NCBI RefSeq assembly: GCF_019931675.1
Contig: NZ_CP082922.1
Span: forward strand, 2,495,001 to 2,559,000
DNA: 64,000 nucleotides
DNA from: Nocardioides rotundus
GTDB taxonomy: Bacteria; Actinomycetota; Actinomycetes; Propionibacteriales; Nocardioidaceae
Reading direction: 5' to 3'
The notes beneath the pieces were generated by a model, which was given only the letters and a program-made list of their open reading frames with translations, searched no databases and was not told the origin of the DNA. The translations under genes and the position numbers were made by a program. Of the stretch, positions 16,571 to 24,248 are shown piece after piece (the stretch's first letter is position 1; each line of letters begins with the position of its first letter).

Positions 16571-17657
16571 GGGCCGCCCTCCACTGCGCCCAGGCCTCGC
16601 GGAACGGGCGCGGGGGCGGATCGACCGGTGGCCGGGTGTCCCGGCCGCGGTCGTACATCGTCGCCATCAGCGAGATCATCACCACCAGCAGGCCGGAGTC
16701 CTCCTCCGGAAGGCCGGCGGAGAGCAGCCACTCCGGCAGCAGCGCCAGCAACAGCAGGTTGACCGCCAGCACGACGAGGAACTCGCGTCCGGTGGTGCTC
16801 CACCCGGTGCCGCGTCGGTTGTGCCACCACTCGGTGACCGCGGCGTTGAGGAACACCAGGAGTCCCACGGTGGCGGCCAGCCGGACGTTGTTCACCGACA
16901 GCTCGGGGACCATGTGGGCGATCACCATGCCGGACAGCGAGAGGAAGAACAGCTTCTCCCACAGGATCGAGTCGATCAGTCGCTCGTTGACCAGGCCCAG
17001 GCGGGGGCGCGGCTCCAGGTGATGGGAGACATCGGCGGTGAACCCCCAGTCGGGGTCCGGCGCGGACCGCAGCAGCCGGACGGCGCCGATCGCCACGACC
17101 ACCAGGAAGGCGATCACCACGGCCAGGAATCCGGGGTTGCCCTCGATGGCATCGGTGAAGTCGAGCTGCAGGACGTGGATCCAGGTCTCCTGCGGCAGCT
17201 TCACGAACAGCGTGATGCCCACCGCCAGGCCGACCAGGGTGACGAGGGCGAGCCGCTCGGGGTTCCACCGGGTGCGGATCGCCTCGTAGGCGATGAAGAA
17301 GTACTCGAACGCGTTGGGGAACAGCAGCAGCAGCGGCCGCCAGTGCAGGATCTCGAAGAGCGCGACGCCGACCAGCCGCCAGAAGAACAGCAGCCGGGCG
17401 ATCTGGAACGCACCCTCGTCGCGCCAGTTGGTCAGCGTGGAGATGAAGGCGAAGGACAGGTAGTAGACGTCCAGCGCCTTGTCGTAGGACTGGTACCAGC
17501 CCAGGTCGCCGGTCAGCACGGCGGCGAAGACCGTCTGGTCCACCGCGTCCGCGACCAGGCAGGTCAGGATCGCCGGCAGCGGGTAGCGAAGGATCAGCAG
17601 CGGGGCGATCAGCCGCACGCCGACGACGAGCGCGATCACCACCTGCGCCGTCGTCAT
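16560..17657 (-). CDS. Multi-pass integral membrane protein of unknown function
   Basis: 365 residues with about eight hydrophobic helices, for example AQVVIALVVGVRLIAPLLIL, LFFWRLVGVALFEIL, LALVTLVGLAVGITLFVKL, FLAVVIAFLVVVAIGAVRLL, LAATVGLLVFLNAAV and FLVVLAVNLLLLALLPEWLL. Polar features within or near membrane segments include DAVDQTVF and HWRPLLLLFPNAFEYFFIAYEAIRTRWNP. The C-terminus is Pro/Arg-rich and cytoplasmic. I do not recognise the family. It is translationally coupled to the MBL hydrolase, so the two may act together. Confidence 0.7.
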   Translation of the reverse strand: MTTAQVVIALVVGVRLIAPLLILRYPLPAILTCLVADAVDQTVFAAVLTGDLGWYQSYDKALDVYYLSFAFISTLTNWRDEGAFQIARLLFFWRLVGVALFEILHWRPLLLLFPNAFEYFFIAYEAIRTRWNPERLALVTLVGLAVGITLFVKLPQETWIHVLQLDFTDAIEGNPGFLAVVIAFLVVVAIGAVRLLRSAPDPDWGFTADVSHHLEPRPRLGLVNERLIDSILWEKLFFLSLSGMVIAHMVPELSVNNVRLAATVGLLVFLNAAVTEWWHNRRGTGWSTTGREFLVVLAVNLLLLALLPEWLLSAGLPEEDSGLLVVMISLMATMYDRGRDTRPPVDPPPRPFREAWAQWRAARAG

Positions 17658-17707
17658 CGCGGCTGCCCCGGCCCCATGGCCGCCGATTCTGGCAGAGAGC
17701 CGACGCG

Positions 17708-17722
17708 TAGGGTCACCCCGTG
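17708..17722 (+). promoter_or_regulatory. Leaderless promoter of maf
   Basis: TAGGGT (17708-17713) is 6 nt upstream of the GTG at 17720. Confidence 0.6.
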
Positions 17723-18328
17723 TCCCCGCTCCCCCTGGTGCTCGCCTCCGCCTCCCCCGCTCGTCTGGCCACGCTGCGGTCCGCCGGCATCGAGCCGACG
17801 GTGATCGTCTCGGGGGTGGACGAGGAACAGCTCGCCGGCCTCCCTCCGGCCGAGCTGGCGCTGGAGCTGGCGCGGCTCAAGTGCGCCGCGGTGGCCGCGC
17901 GGGACGACGTACCTCCCGGCGCCGTGGTGCTCGGGTGCGACTCGGTGCTGGAGCTGGACGGCGAGGCGCTGGGCAAGCCTGAGACCGCGGAGGAGGCGGC
18001 CCGGCGCTGGCGGGCGATGCGCGGCCGCTCGGGCGTGCTCCACACCGGGCACTCGCTGCGCGACCCCGCCACCGGGCGCGTCGCGGAGCAGGTCGCGGGG
18101 ACCACGGTGCACTTCGCCGATGTGAGCGACGCGGAGATCGAGGCGTACGTCGCCACCGGCGAGCCGCTCCACGTGGCCGGCGCCTTCACCATCGACGGCC
18201 TGGGCGGCGCGTTCGTCGAGCGGATCGAGGGCGACCACCACAACGTCGTCGGGCTGAGCCTGCCGGTGCTCCGCTCCCTGGTCCAGCAGCTCGGTCACTC
18301 CTGGCCGGACCTGTGGACCCGCGGCTGA
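17720..18328 (+). CDS. Maf-like nucleoside triphosphate pyrophosphatase
   Basis: 202 residues, the normal Maf length. These enzymes remove non-canonical or excess NTPs (dTTP/UTP-type for many Maf proteins). Signatures: LVLASASPARLATLRSAGI at the N-terminus, VLGCDSVLELDGEALGKP in the catalytic strand-loop, and GAFTIDGLGGAFVERIEGDHHNVVGLSLPVL near the C-terminus. Two positions vary from the common SxSPRR and ADT motifs (SASPAR, CDS), as in other actinobacterial members. The 3' end overlaps the convergent GtrA gene by 34 bp. Confidence 0.9.
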   Translation: MSPLPLVLASASPARLATLRSAGIEPTVIVSGVDEEQLAGLPPAELALELARLKCAAVAARDDVPPGAVVLGCDSVLELDGEALGKPETAEEAARRWRAMRGRSGVLHTGHSLRDPATGRVAEQVAGTTVHFADVSDAEIEAYVATGEPLHVAGAFTIDGLGGAFVERIEGDHHNVVGLSLPVLRSLVQQLGHSWPDLWTRG

Positions 18329-18777
18329 GCTGGCAGCTCCACGGTGCGCACGAAGACGGTGTAGCGGAACAGCCAGAACCGGGCCACGAAGCCCAGGGCC
18401 AGCCCGATCACGTTCGCCGCGAGGTTGTCGGAGAAGGCATCGGTGCGGTCGAGCACGTGCCGGCTGAACGCCAGGCATGCCATCGGGATGAGCATCGTGA
18501 CGACGTTGATCACCACGAAGGCGGTCACTCCGCCGTCGGCGTGCCGGACGCGGCGCTCCCGGAACACCCAGTCCTTGGTGCCGCGGAAGCTGATCGCCAT
18601 GCCGACCACGTTCGCGAGCACATAGCCGGTGACCGCGTGCCGGTTCAGCGGGGCGTCCACGATGCCGAAGCCGTGCACCAGCAGGTTGAACAGCGTGAAC
18701 GAGACGACCGTGGCGAGCACCCCGATGGCGGCGAACCGCCACGCCTCGCTGAGGAAGCGATCCGTCCGCGCGCTCAC
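18295..18777 (-). CDS. GtrA family membrane protein
   Basis: 160 residues from GTG 18777, with four transmembrane helices in the GtrA pattern: FAAIGVLATVVSFTLFNLLVHG, YVLANVVGMAISFRGTKDWVF, AFVVINVVTMLIPMACLAF and NVIGLALGFVARFWLFRYTVF. Each pair ends in FxxxxxWVF/FRYTVF. GtrA-like proteins are thought to help move lipid-linked sugars across the membrane. The start is chosen because TACCCT (18786-18791) lies 8 nt upstream; a GTG at 18804 would add nine residues. No glycosyltransferase partner lies next to it. Confidence 0.85.
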   Translation of the reverse strand: MSARTDRFLSEAWRFAAIGVLATVVSFTLFNLLVHGFGIVDAPLNRHAVTGYVLANVVGMAISFRGTKDWVFRERRVRHADGGVTAFVVINVVTMLIPMACLAFSRHVLDRTDAFSDNLAANVIGLALGFVARFWLFRYTVFVRTVELPAQPRVHRSGQE

Positions 18778-18826
18778 GGTGATCGAGGGTAACGCTCGGC
18801 CCACCCCGATGGATGGCCCGGCACGC

Positions 18827-19447
18827 TCAGAACGGCCACGGACCGCTTCCGGGCAGGACGATCAAGAGGCCGCCGATCCTGCCCTCCTGGGTCCACGCCA
18901 CGCGGCCGACCCACTCACCGGCCTCGCAGACCAGCCGGGTCACCCCGATCCGGTCGCCGAGCAGCGGCTCGTCCGGGTCGACCTCGGTCCCGTCGGGAAG
19001 CTCGACCTTGGTGTCCTCGCAGCGGACGAGCTCCCCCGCCTCGCGCAGCGCTGCTCGCCAGGTGTCGCGGATCAGGTCCGCGGTGAGGACCTCGGCGGCC
19101 GTGGGCGTCATCTGGTCCCGGACCTGCTCCCACCGCTCGGCAGCGATGTCGGTGAAGACCCGCTCGGTGGCGGCGGGGGTGGTCGGGCTCGCGGTGGCGG
19201 TCATCGTCGTGTCTCCTGTTCTCGGGTGGCCGAAGCGTTTGAACGCCGCTTGTCGCGACATTCCGAGCACATCGCCGATCTGCTGCCAGGTGCGGCCGGA
19301 CTCCCGGGCCGCGTCGATGGCGTCCTGGAGTCGGATCCGGGCCGACCGGAGTCCCTGGGCAGCGCCCAGGACCTCGGCCAGGCGGTCATCGGCCACGACC
19401 CGCACCGCTCGCGAGGCGCCCGGTCCACGCGGGCTGGACGATGACAC
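18827..19447 (-). CDS. HTH / DUF3887-type protein
   Basis: 206 residues if started at ATG 19447; GTG 19405 or 19396 would reduce the overlap with the upstream gene and may be the true start. The N-terminal part holds a helix-turn-helix (SGRTWQQIGDVLGMSRQAAFKRFG). The C-terminal part (about 80-206) resembles DUF3887: FTDIAAERWEQVRDQM, WRAALREAGELV and LVCEAGEWVGRVAWTQEGRIGGLLIVLP. Combining a DNA-binding helix with a DUF3887-like domain suggests a small ligand-responsive regulator (inference). It is coupled to the membrane gene upstream, and both lie behind the 38-bp dyad at 19759. Confidence 0.7.
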   Translation of the reverse strand: MSSSSPRGPGASRAVRVVADDRLAEVLGAAQGLRSARIRLQDAIDAARESGRTWQQIGDVLGMSRQAAFKRFGHPRTGDTTMTATASPTTPAATERVFTDIAAERWEQVRDQMTPTAAEVLTADLIRDTWRAALREAGELVRCEDTKVELPDGTEVDPDEPLLGDRIGVTRLVCEAGEWVGRVAWTQEGRIGGLLIVLPGSGPWPF

Positions 19448-19748
19448 CGGCCAGGATGAAGCCCGGCGCCCACCACGTGGGCTGGCCGCCGACGCCGGCG
19501 ATCACGGCGCCCAGGAGGACGCCCACCACTCCGGCGGCGGCGTAGGCCGCGACCGAGACCGTCCCCCGGTCGCCGGCGTCGCCCGCGGAGGACCCGACGA
19601 ACAGCATCACCCAGAGGGCGAGCGCCAGGCCGGCGCCGATCAGGGCGTAGGCCCACAGCGGACCGTCCTGGCCGAGCAGCCGACTGCCGACCACGACGGC
19701 CGCGGTGATGGCCAGCCCCACGAGCAGCGTTCCCACGACCCTGTGCAT
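19386..19748 (-). CDS. Small four-helix membrane protein
   Basis: 120 residues with four hydrophobic segments (VVGTLLVGLAITAAVVVGS, LWAYALIGAGLALALWVMLFVG, VSVAAYAAAGVVGVLLGAVIAG and APGFILAGVIVQPAW). No catalytic motif is seen. The ATG at 19748 has GGAGG 2 nt upstream. Its 3' end overlaps the HTH/DUF3887 gene, making a two-gene operon in which the HTH protein may control both genes through the dyad just upstream. Function unknown. Confidence 0.7.
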   Translation of the reverse strand: MHRVVGTLLVGLAITAAVVVGSRLLGQDGPLWAYALIGAGLALALWVMLFVGSSAGDAGDRGTVSVAAYAAAGVVGVLLGAVIAGVGGQPTWWAPGFILAGVIVQPAWTGRLASGAGRGR

Positions 19749-19758
19749 GCCTCCACTC

Positions 19759-19796
19759 TGTCAACCTTTGGCTGACATGTCAAAGAATGGTTGACA
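19759..19796 (-). promoter_or_regulatory. 38-bp dyad operator overlapping the promoter of the membrane/HTH operon
   Basis: Outer arms TGTCAACC (19759-19766) and GGTTGACA (19789-19796) are exact reverse complements, centred on a perfect TGACATGTCA (19773-19782). On the minus strand a TTGACA -35 lies inside the dyad, 17 bp from a weak CAGAGT -10, so a bound protein would block the promoter. Confidence 0.65.
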
Positions 19797-19855
19797 CGTG
19801 GGATCGTCGTCGCGGCGCGTCCGTGCCCGTGCCCACGGGCCGGCCGGCCCCCGGC

Positions 19856-19948
19856 CGTCGTACCGAACGGTAGGCACCACGCGCGCGCGACAACCGATCA
19901 GTAGGCATCGTTTCGGCGCTGGAAAGGTGCCTACTGTTCGGTACGACG
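19856..19948. repeat. Large inverted repeat with three copies of an ACCGA-N-C-R-GTAGGCA motif
   Basis: Arms 19856-19878 and 19926-19948 (23 nt each) pair along their full length with one G-U. A third copy of the same 15-mer (19893-19907) sits in the loop in direct orientation. The arms contain TACCG-AA-CGGTA dyads of the size bound by TetR-type repressors. It lies just beyond the stop of the acyl-CoA dehydrogenase gene, so a terminator role is also possible. Nothing else was seen between 19797 and 19985. Confidence 0.7.
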
Positions 19949-19985
19949 AGCGAGGGTGCCCGCCCGGAGGAGTACGGCGCCTCCG

Positions 19986-21242
19986 TCACTCCACCGGCAG
20001 GCCGAGCCCCCGGGCGATCAGCATCCGCTGGACCTCCGAGGTGCCCTCGCCGATCTCCAGCACCTTGGCGTCGCGGTAGAAGCGCGCGACGGGGTACTCC
20101 TCCATGAAGCCGTAGCCGCCGAAGACCTGGGTGGCGATCCGGGTGCCGGTGACGGCGGCCTCCGTGGCGTGCAGCTTGGCGATCGCCGCGGCCTGCTTGA
20201 AGGCCTTCATCGACGGGGCGTCCGCGCCGCCGGCGTCGATCGCGTCCTTCATCGCCGCCGCCTTGTAGGTCAGCAGCCGCGAGGCCTCGAGCATCACCTG
20301 CAGGTCGGCGATCTGGAAGGCCAGGCCCTGCTTGCGCCCGATCGGCCCGCCGAAGGTCTGCCGCTCGCCCGCGTAGGCGACCGAGGCGTCCAGGCAGCCC
20401 TGGAGGAGGCCGACCGCGAGCGCGGCGATGGCGACGCGGCCGTCGTCGAGAGTGGCGAGGAACTGCGCGTAGCCGCGGCCCCGCTGGCCGAGCAGGTTGG
20501 CCTCGGGGACCCGGCAGTCGGTGAAGGTCAGCGGGTGGGTGTCCGACGCGTGCCAGCCGAGCTTGTCGTAGGCCGGCTCGGCGGTGAAGCCGGGCGTGCC
20601 CGCGGGCACGATGATCGTGGAGATCTCGGGCTTCCCCGCACCCTCGCCGGTCGAGCCACCATCGCCGGTCGAGCCGCCATCGCCGGTCGAGCCTGTCGAG
20701 ACCCCCGTCCGGGCCGTCACCGTCACGCAGGAGGTGATGTCGGAGCCGGAGTTGGTGATGAACTGCTTGGCCCCGTTGATCACCCACTCGCCACCGTCGA
20801 GCTCGGCCTTGGTGCGCGTCGCGCCGGCGTCGGACCCCGCGCCGGGCTCGGTGAGACCGAAGCCGGCGAGCCGGCGCCCGGCGACCAGGTCGGGCAGCCA
20901 GGTCTGACGCTGCTCGTCGGTGCCGTAGGTGAGGATCGGGTTGATCCCCAGCCCGACGGCGGCCTCCAGGGTGATGCCCAGCGACTGGTCGACCCGGCCG
21001 ATCTCCTCGATCGCCAGGCACAGGCTGGTGAACCCGCCGTCCTCGCCGGCGAGCCCGGAGCCGCCGTACTCCTCCGGCGCGGTCAGGCCCATCAGGCCCA
21101 GGTCGCCCATCTCGTTCACGACGTCGGTCGGGAAGTGATGCTCGCGGTCCCACTGCGCCGCGTGCGGCGCGATCCGGGCCTCCGCGAAGTCCCGGACGGT
21201 ACGGCGGAACTCCTCGTGCTCACGCGACAGCTCGAATGTCAT
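19986..21242 (-). CDS. Acyl-CoA dehydrogenase with a repeat-derived insertion
   Basis: 418 residues from ATG 21242. FAD and substrate motifs are intact: FGLTEPGAGSDAGATRTKA, WVINGAKQFITNSGSDI, ERQTFGGPIGRKQGLAFQIADLQ, FGGYGFMEEYPVARFYRDAK and EIGEGTSEVQR, the last carrying the expected catalytic Glu. Between the two strands of the middle domain there is a run of about 20 residues rich in Gly, Ser and Thr (STGSTGDGG repeats) encoded by tandem 18-bp units at 20645-20700. Homologues usually have a tight loop there. The TAGGGT at 21250-21255 is 7 nt from the ATG. The gene is divergent from the carboxylase alpha subunit. Confidence 0.9.
   Translation of the reverse strand: MTFELSREHEEFRRTVRDFAEARIAPHAAQWDREHHFPTDVVNEMGDLGLMGLTAPEEYGGSGLAGEDGGFTSLCLAIEEIGRVDQSLGITLEAAVGLGINPILTYGTDEQRQTWLPDLVAGRRLAGFGLTEPGAGSDAGATRTKAELDGGEWVINGAKQFITNSGSDITSCVTVTARTGVSTGSTGDGGSTGDGGSTGEGAGKPEISTIIVPAGTPGFTAEPAYDKLGWHASDTHPLTFTDCRVPEANLLGQRGRGYAQFLATLDDGRVAIAALAVGLLQGCLDASVAYAGERQTFGGPIGRKQGLAFQIADLQVMLEASRLLTYKAAAMKDAIDAGGADAPSMKAFKQAAAIAKLHATEAAVTGTRIATQVFGGYGFMEEYPVARFYRDAKVLEIGEGTSEVQRMLIARGLGLPVE
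20645..20704. repeat. Tandem 18-bp repeat inside the acyl-CoA dehydrogenase gene
   Basis: Units CGCCGGTCGAGCC-R-CCAT begin at 20645 and 20663, and a third (20681) runs into GTCGAGCCTGTCGAGACC, a dyad typical of dispersed repeats in related genomes (from memory). The period is a multiple of 3, so the reading frame stays open. Confidence 0.85.
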
Positions 21243-21255
21243 GCAGGTCACCCTA
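21240..21255 (-). promoter_or_regulatory. Leaderless promoter of the acyl-CoA dehydrogenase at 21242
   Basis: TAGGGT (21255-21250 on the minus strand) is 7 nt before the ATG. Its -35 region falls on the dyad at 21264-21281. Confidence 0.6.
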
Positions 21256-21263
21256 GCGGCAAA

Positions 21264-21281
21264 GGTTAACGCTCGCTAACC
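21264..21281. promoter_or_regulatory. Dyad operator between divergent acyl-CoA dehydrogenase and carboxylase genes
   Basis: GGTTAACGCTCGCTAACC has 5-bp perfect outer arms and near-symmetric centre. It overlaps the expected -35 of the leftward promoter, and TAGACT (21332-21337) gives a -10 for the rightward gene. The form fits a TetR-type repressor site; the repressor gene is not in the window. Confidence 0.5.
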
Positions 21282-21372
21282 ACGTCGGGTATCTCACGCA
21301 GTCCCACGCCCCGCGCCGGCGCCCGGCGGCCTAGACTCCGCAGCACCCCCGCCGTACCGAAGAGGAGCACGC

Positions 21373-23166
21373 GTGTCCGAGGTCAAGCCGCTGGAGAAGG
21401 TCCTGATCGCCAACCGTGGCGAGATCGCCGTCCGGGTGATCCGGGCGTGCCGGGACGCGGGCATCGGCAGCGTGGCGGTCTACGCCGAGCCCGACCGCGA
21501 CGCGCTGCACGTGCGGCTGGCCGACGAGGCCTACTCCCTCGAGGGTGCGACGCCCGGCGACTCCTACCTCGTCATCGACAAGATCATCGAGGCCGCCCGG
21601 GAGTCCGGCGCCGACTCGGTGCATCCCGGATACGGCTTCCTGGCCGAGAACCGCGACTTCGCCCAGGCCGTGATCGACGCCGGGCTGACCTGGATCGGCC
21701 CGCCGCCGGAGGCGATCGAGAACCTCGGGGACAAGGTCAAGGCCCGCCACATCGCCGAGAAGGTCGGCGCCCCGCTCGCGCCCGGCACCAAGGACCCGCT
21801 GGAGAGCGCCGACGAGGCGGTCGCCTTCGCCGAGGAGCACGGCCTACCGATCGCGATCAAGGCGGCGTTCGGCGGCGGCGGGCGCGGGCTCAAGGTGGCG
21901 CGGGAGATGAAGGACGTCGCCGACGCCTTCGACTCCGCGGTCCGCGAGGCGACCGCGGCCTTCGGCCGAGGCGAGTGCTTCGTGGAGAAGTTCCTGGACC
22001 AGCCTCGCCACGTCGAGACCCAGTGTCTGGCCGATCAGCACGGCAACGTCGTGGTGGTCTCCACCCGCGACTGCTCGCTGCAGCGTCGCCACCAGAAGCT
22101 GGTCGAGGAGGCGCCGGCCCCGTTCCTCAGCGAGGAGCAGCTGACCCGGCTCTATGAGTCCTCCAAGGCGATCCTGCGCGAGGCGGGGTACGTCGGAGCC
22201 GGGACGTGCGAGTTCCTCGTCGCCAAGGACGGCACCATCTCCTTCCTGGAGGTCAACACCCGCCTGCAGGTCGAGCACCCGGTGTCGGAGGAGGTCACCG
22301 GCATCGACCTGGTCCGCGAGATGTTCCGCGTCGCCGCCGGCGAGGAGCTGGGGTACGACGACCCGGAGATCCGCGGCCACTCGATCGAGTTCCGGATCAA
22401 CGCCGAGGACGGCGGCAACAACTTCATGCCCGCCCCCGGCACGCTCACCCGGTGGAACCCCCCGGGCGGCCCCGGCGTCCGGGTCGACGGCGGCTATGAG
22501 AACGGCGAGACCATCCCCGGCTCCTTCGACTCCCTGGTCGCCAAGCTCGTGGTGACCGGGCGCGACCGCACCCAGGCGCTGGAGCGCTCGCGCCGCGCGC
22601 TCGCGGAGTTCGACGTGGACGGGATGCCCACGGTGATCCCGTTCCACCGCTCGGTGGTCGAGGACCCGGCGTACGTCGGCGCCTCGAACCCCAGCGGCGA
22701 GGGCTCCTTCGACGTCTACACCACCTGGATCGAGACCGACTACGACAACCAGCTGCAGCCCTGGTCCGGCGACTCCGCCGAGGCCGAGGAGGCCGGCGAG
22801 CGCCAGCGGGTCACCGTCGAGGTCGGCGGGCGCCGGCTCGAGGTCGTGCTCCCCGGCGGCCTGGGCGGGCTCGGCGGCGGTGCCGCCGCGGGCGCGGCCA
22901 AGAAGCCCAAGCGCGGCGGCGGCAAGAGGTCCGGCGGCGCCGTCTCCGGCGACGCGGTGACCTCCCCCATGCAGGGGACCATCGTCAAGGTCGTGGTCGA
23001 GGAGGGCCAGGAGATCTCCGAGGGCGACACCGTCGTGGTGATCGAGGCGATGAAGATGGAGCAGCCACTCAAGGCGCACAAGTCCGGCACGGTCGCCGGA
23101 CTGCAGGCCGAGGTCGGCCAGACGGTCAACAACGGCGCCGTCATCGCCGAGATCAAGGACGCCTGA
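21373..23166 (+). CDS. accA: Acyl-CoA carboxylase alpha subunit (biotin carboxylase plus biotin carrier domain)
   Basis: 597 residues. Residues 1-450 are an ATP-grasp biotin carboxylase: [52 protein letters not shown], the HVETQ and [13 protein letters not shown] region, and [19 protein letters not shown] linker with [11 protein letters not shown] leads to the carrier domain, where IEAMKMEQP places the biotinyl Lys at 561. It pairs with AccD/AccE (9.3-11.2 kb) to carboxylate acetyl- or propionyl-CoA. The GTG start has GAGGAG at 21363-21368. The carboxylase is split between two loci in this window. Confidence 0.95.
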   Translation: MSEVKPLEKVLIANRGEIAVRVIRACRDAGIGSVAVYAEPDRDALHVRLADEAYSLEGATPGDSYLVIDKIIEAARESGADSVHPGYGFLAENRDFAQAVIDAGLTWIGPPPEAIENLGDKVKARHIAEKVGAPLAPGTKDPLESADEAVAFAEEHGLPIAIKAAFGGGGRGLKVAREMKDVADAFDSAVREATAAFGRGECFVEKFLDQPRHVETQCLADQHGNVVVVSTRDCSLQRRHQKLVEEAPAPFLSEEQLTRLYESSKAILREAGYVGAGTCEFLVAKDGTISFLEVNTRLQVEHPVSEEVTGIDLVREMFRVAAGEELGYDDPEIRGHSIEFRINAEDGGNNFMPAPGTLTRWNPPGGPGVRVDGGYENGETIPGSFDSLVAKLVVTGRDRTQALERSRRALAEFDVDGMPTVIPFHRSVVEDPAYVGASNPSGEGSFDVYTTWIETDYDNQLQPWSGDSAEAEEAGERQRVTVEVGGRRLEVVLPGGLGGLGGGAAAGAAKKPKRGGGKRSGGAVSGDAVTSPMQGTIVKVVVEEGQEISEGDTVVVIEAMKMEQPLKAHKSGTVAGLQAEVGQTVNNGAVIAEIKDA

Positions 23167-23173
23167 GCGCCGC

Positions 23174-24151
23174 TCAGCCCGGCGTGACCGCGATTCGGCC
23201 GCCGGAGAGCGGCATCAGCAGGATCGGAGCGTCCAGGGTCTCCAGGAACTCGTCGGTCGCCCGGCGCGCGCCCTCCCAGTCGCCGTAGTCGTCGAGCACG
23301 AGCACGCCCCCGGGCGCGATCCGGTGGTAGAGCTGCTCGAGCTCGTGCTTGGTCGAGGCGTACCAGTCGGTGTCCAGGCGCAGCAGCGCGATCTGCTCGG
23401 GCGCTTCGCCGGGGATCGTCTCCTCCACCGGACCCACGTGGTAGTGCAGCCGCTCCTCGGGATACCCGGTCTCGCGCATGCCCTCCTGCACGTCCTCCAG
23501 CGTCGCGAAGGCCCAGACCCGTGCCTCCATCGAGCTCTCCTCCAACAGCTCCGCGGCGCTCCGCCCATCACGCGAGCGCACGTCCTCCTCCGTGGGCGGC
23601 GTCATTCCCTCGTAGGTGTCGTAGAGGTGGAGGTCGCGGTCGGTCGCGCCCTCGCCCTGCAGCGCCCAGGCGACGGCCTGCATGCTGCCCCCGCGCCACA
23701 CGCCGCACTCGACGATCGCGCCCGGCACGCCGGCACGCTGGACGTACCGGACGGCCTCGACCAGGCCGAAGACCCGCAGCGGCGGCGTCATGGTGCGCTC
23801 GGCGACCAGGTCGATGATCTTCAGCGCGCGGTCGTCGAAGTCGGCGCGCTCCTTGGCCCGGCGGGCCTCCTCCTGCTCCTCGGCGCGCTCCTTCATCCGC
23901 GCCACCTGTCGCTTGAGCCGGTCCCGGCGGGCCACGGCCTTGCGCGCGGTGGTCCGCTCCGCGGCGAGGTCGTCCTGGAGCGCAGCGTTCGCCTCGGCGG
24001 CCTCCTGGGAGCGCTTCCGGAGCTTGGTGACCTGCCGCTGGAGGCGCGCCACCTCGCCCTGGAGGCGCTCGGGCCGGAGCTCGGGAGGAAGCGGTCGCTG
24101 GACCTGGTAGCCCGTCGTGGAGCGGAGGACCTGGTTGAGCCGTTCCTTCAT
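23174..24151 (-). CDS. TylF/MycF-type SAM methyltransferase with N-terminal coiled coil
   Basis: 325 residues. Residues 20-110 are an uninterrupted charged coiled coil (LQGEVARLQRQVTKLRKRSQEAAEANA and onward). Residues 115-325 match the TylF/MycF O-methyltransferase family: RYVQRAGVPGAIVECGVWRGGSMQAVAWAL (SAM site), LHLYDTYEGMTPP, ALLRLDTDWYASTKHELEQLYHRI and GGVLVLDDYGDWEGAR (metal and acceptor site). The family methylates sugar or macrolide hydroxyls, but no antibiotic cluster is nearby; a cell-surface glycan is a plausible target (inference). A leaderless start is likely, with TAGGTT at 24158-24163 six nt from the ATG. It is divergent from desA. Confidence 0.82.
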   Translation of the reverse strand: MKERLNQVLRSTTGYQVQRPLPPELRPERLQGEVARLQRQVTKLRKRSQEAAEANAALQDDLAAERTTARKAVARRDRLKRQVARMKERAEEQEEARRAKERADFDDRALKIIDLVAERTMTPPLRVFGLVEAVRYVQRAGVPGAIVECGVWRGGSMQAVAWALQGEGATDRDLHLYDTYEGMTPPTEEDVRSRDGRSAAELLEESSMEARVWAFATLEDVQEGMRETGYPEERLHYHVGPVEETIPGEAPEQIALLRLDTDWYASTKHELEQLYHRIAPGGVLVLDDYGDWEGARRATDEFLETLDAPILLMPLSGGRIAVTPG

Positions 24152-24163
24152 GGCGTCAACCTA
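24149..24163 (-). promoter_or_regulatory. Leaderless promoter of the TylF-like gene
   Basis: TAGGTT (24163-24158 on the minus strand), 6-nt spacer, ATG at 24151. Confidence 0.55.
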
Positions 24164-24197
24164 CCGGGCCCCCCGGCCGCCCCCGTGGAGCCGTTGC

Positions 24198-24231
24198 TAA
24201 GGTCACGCTTACTTAGGCAAGCCTTACCTAA
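24198..24231 (+). promoter_or_regulatory. Overlapping DtxR/IdeR iron boxes of the des operon
   Basis: The downstream site TTAGGCAAGCCTTACCTAA (24213-24231) is a close match to the 19-bp DtxR/IdeR/DmdR consensus (TTAGGTTAGGCTAACCTAA). A second, weaker 19-bp site (24198-24216) overlaps it by 4 bp. Two-box arrangements let two repressor dimers bind. The operon should be off when iron is plentiful. Confidence 0.85.
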
Positions 24232-24248
24232 TCGGAAGGATGAACCGA

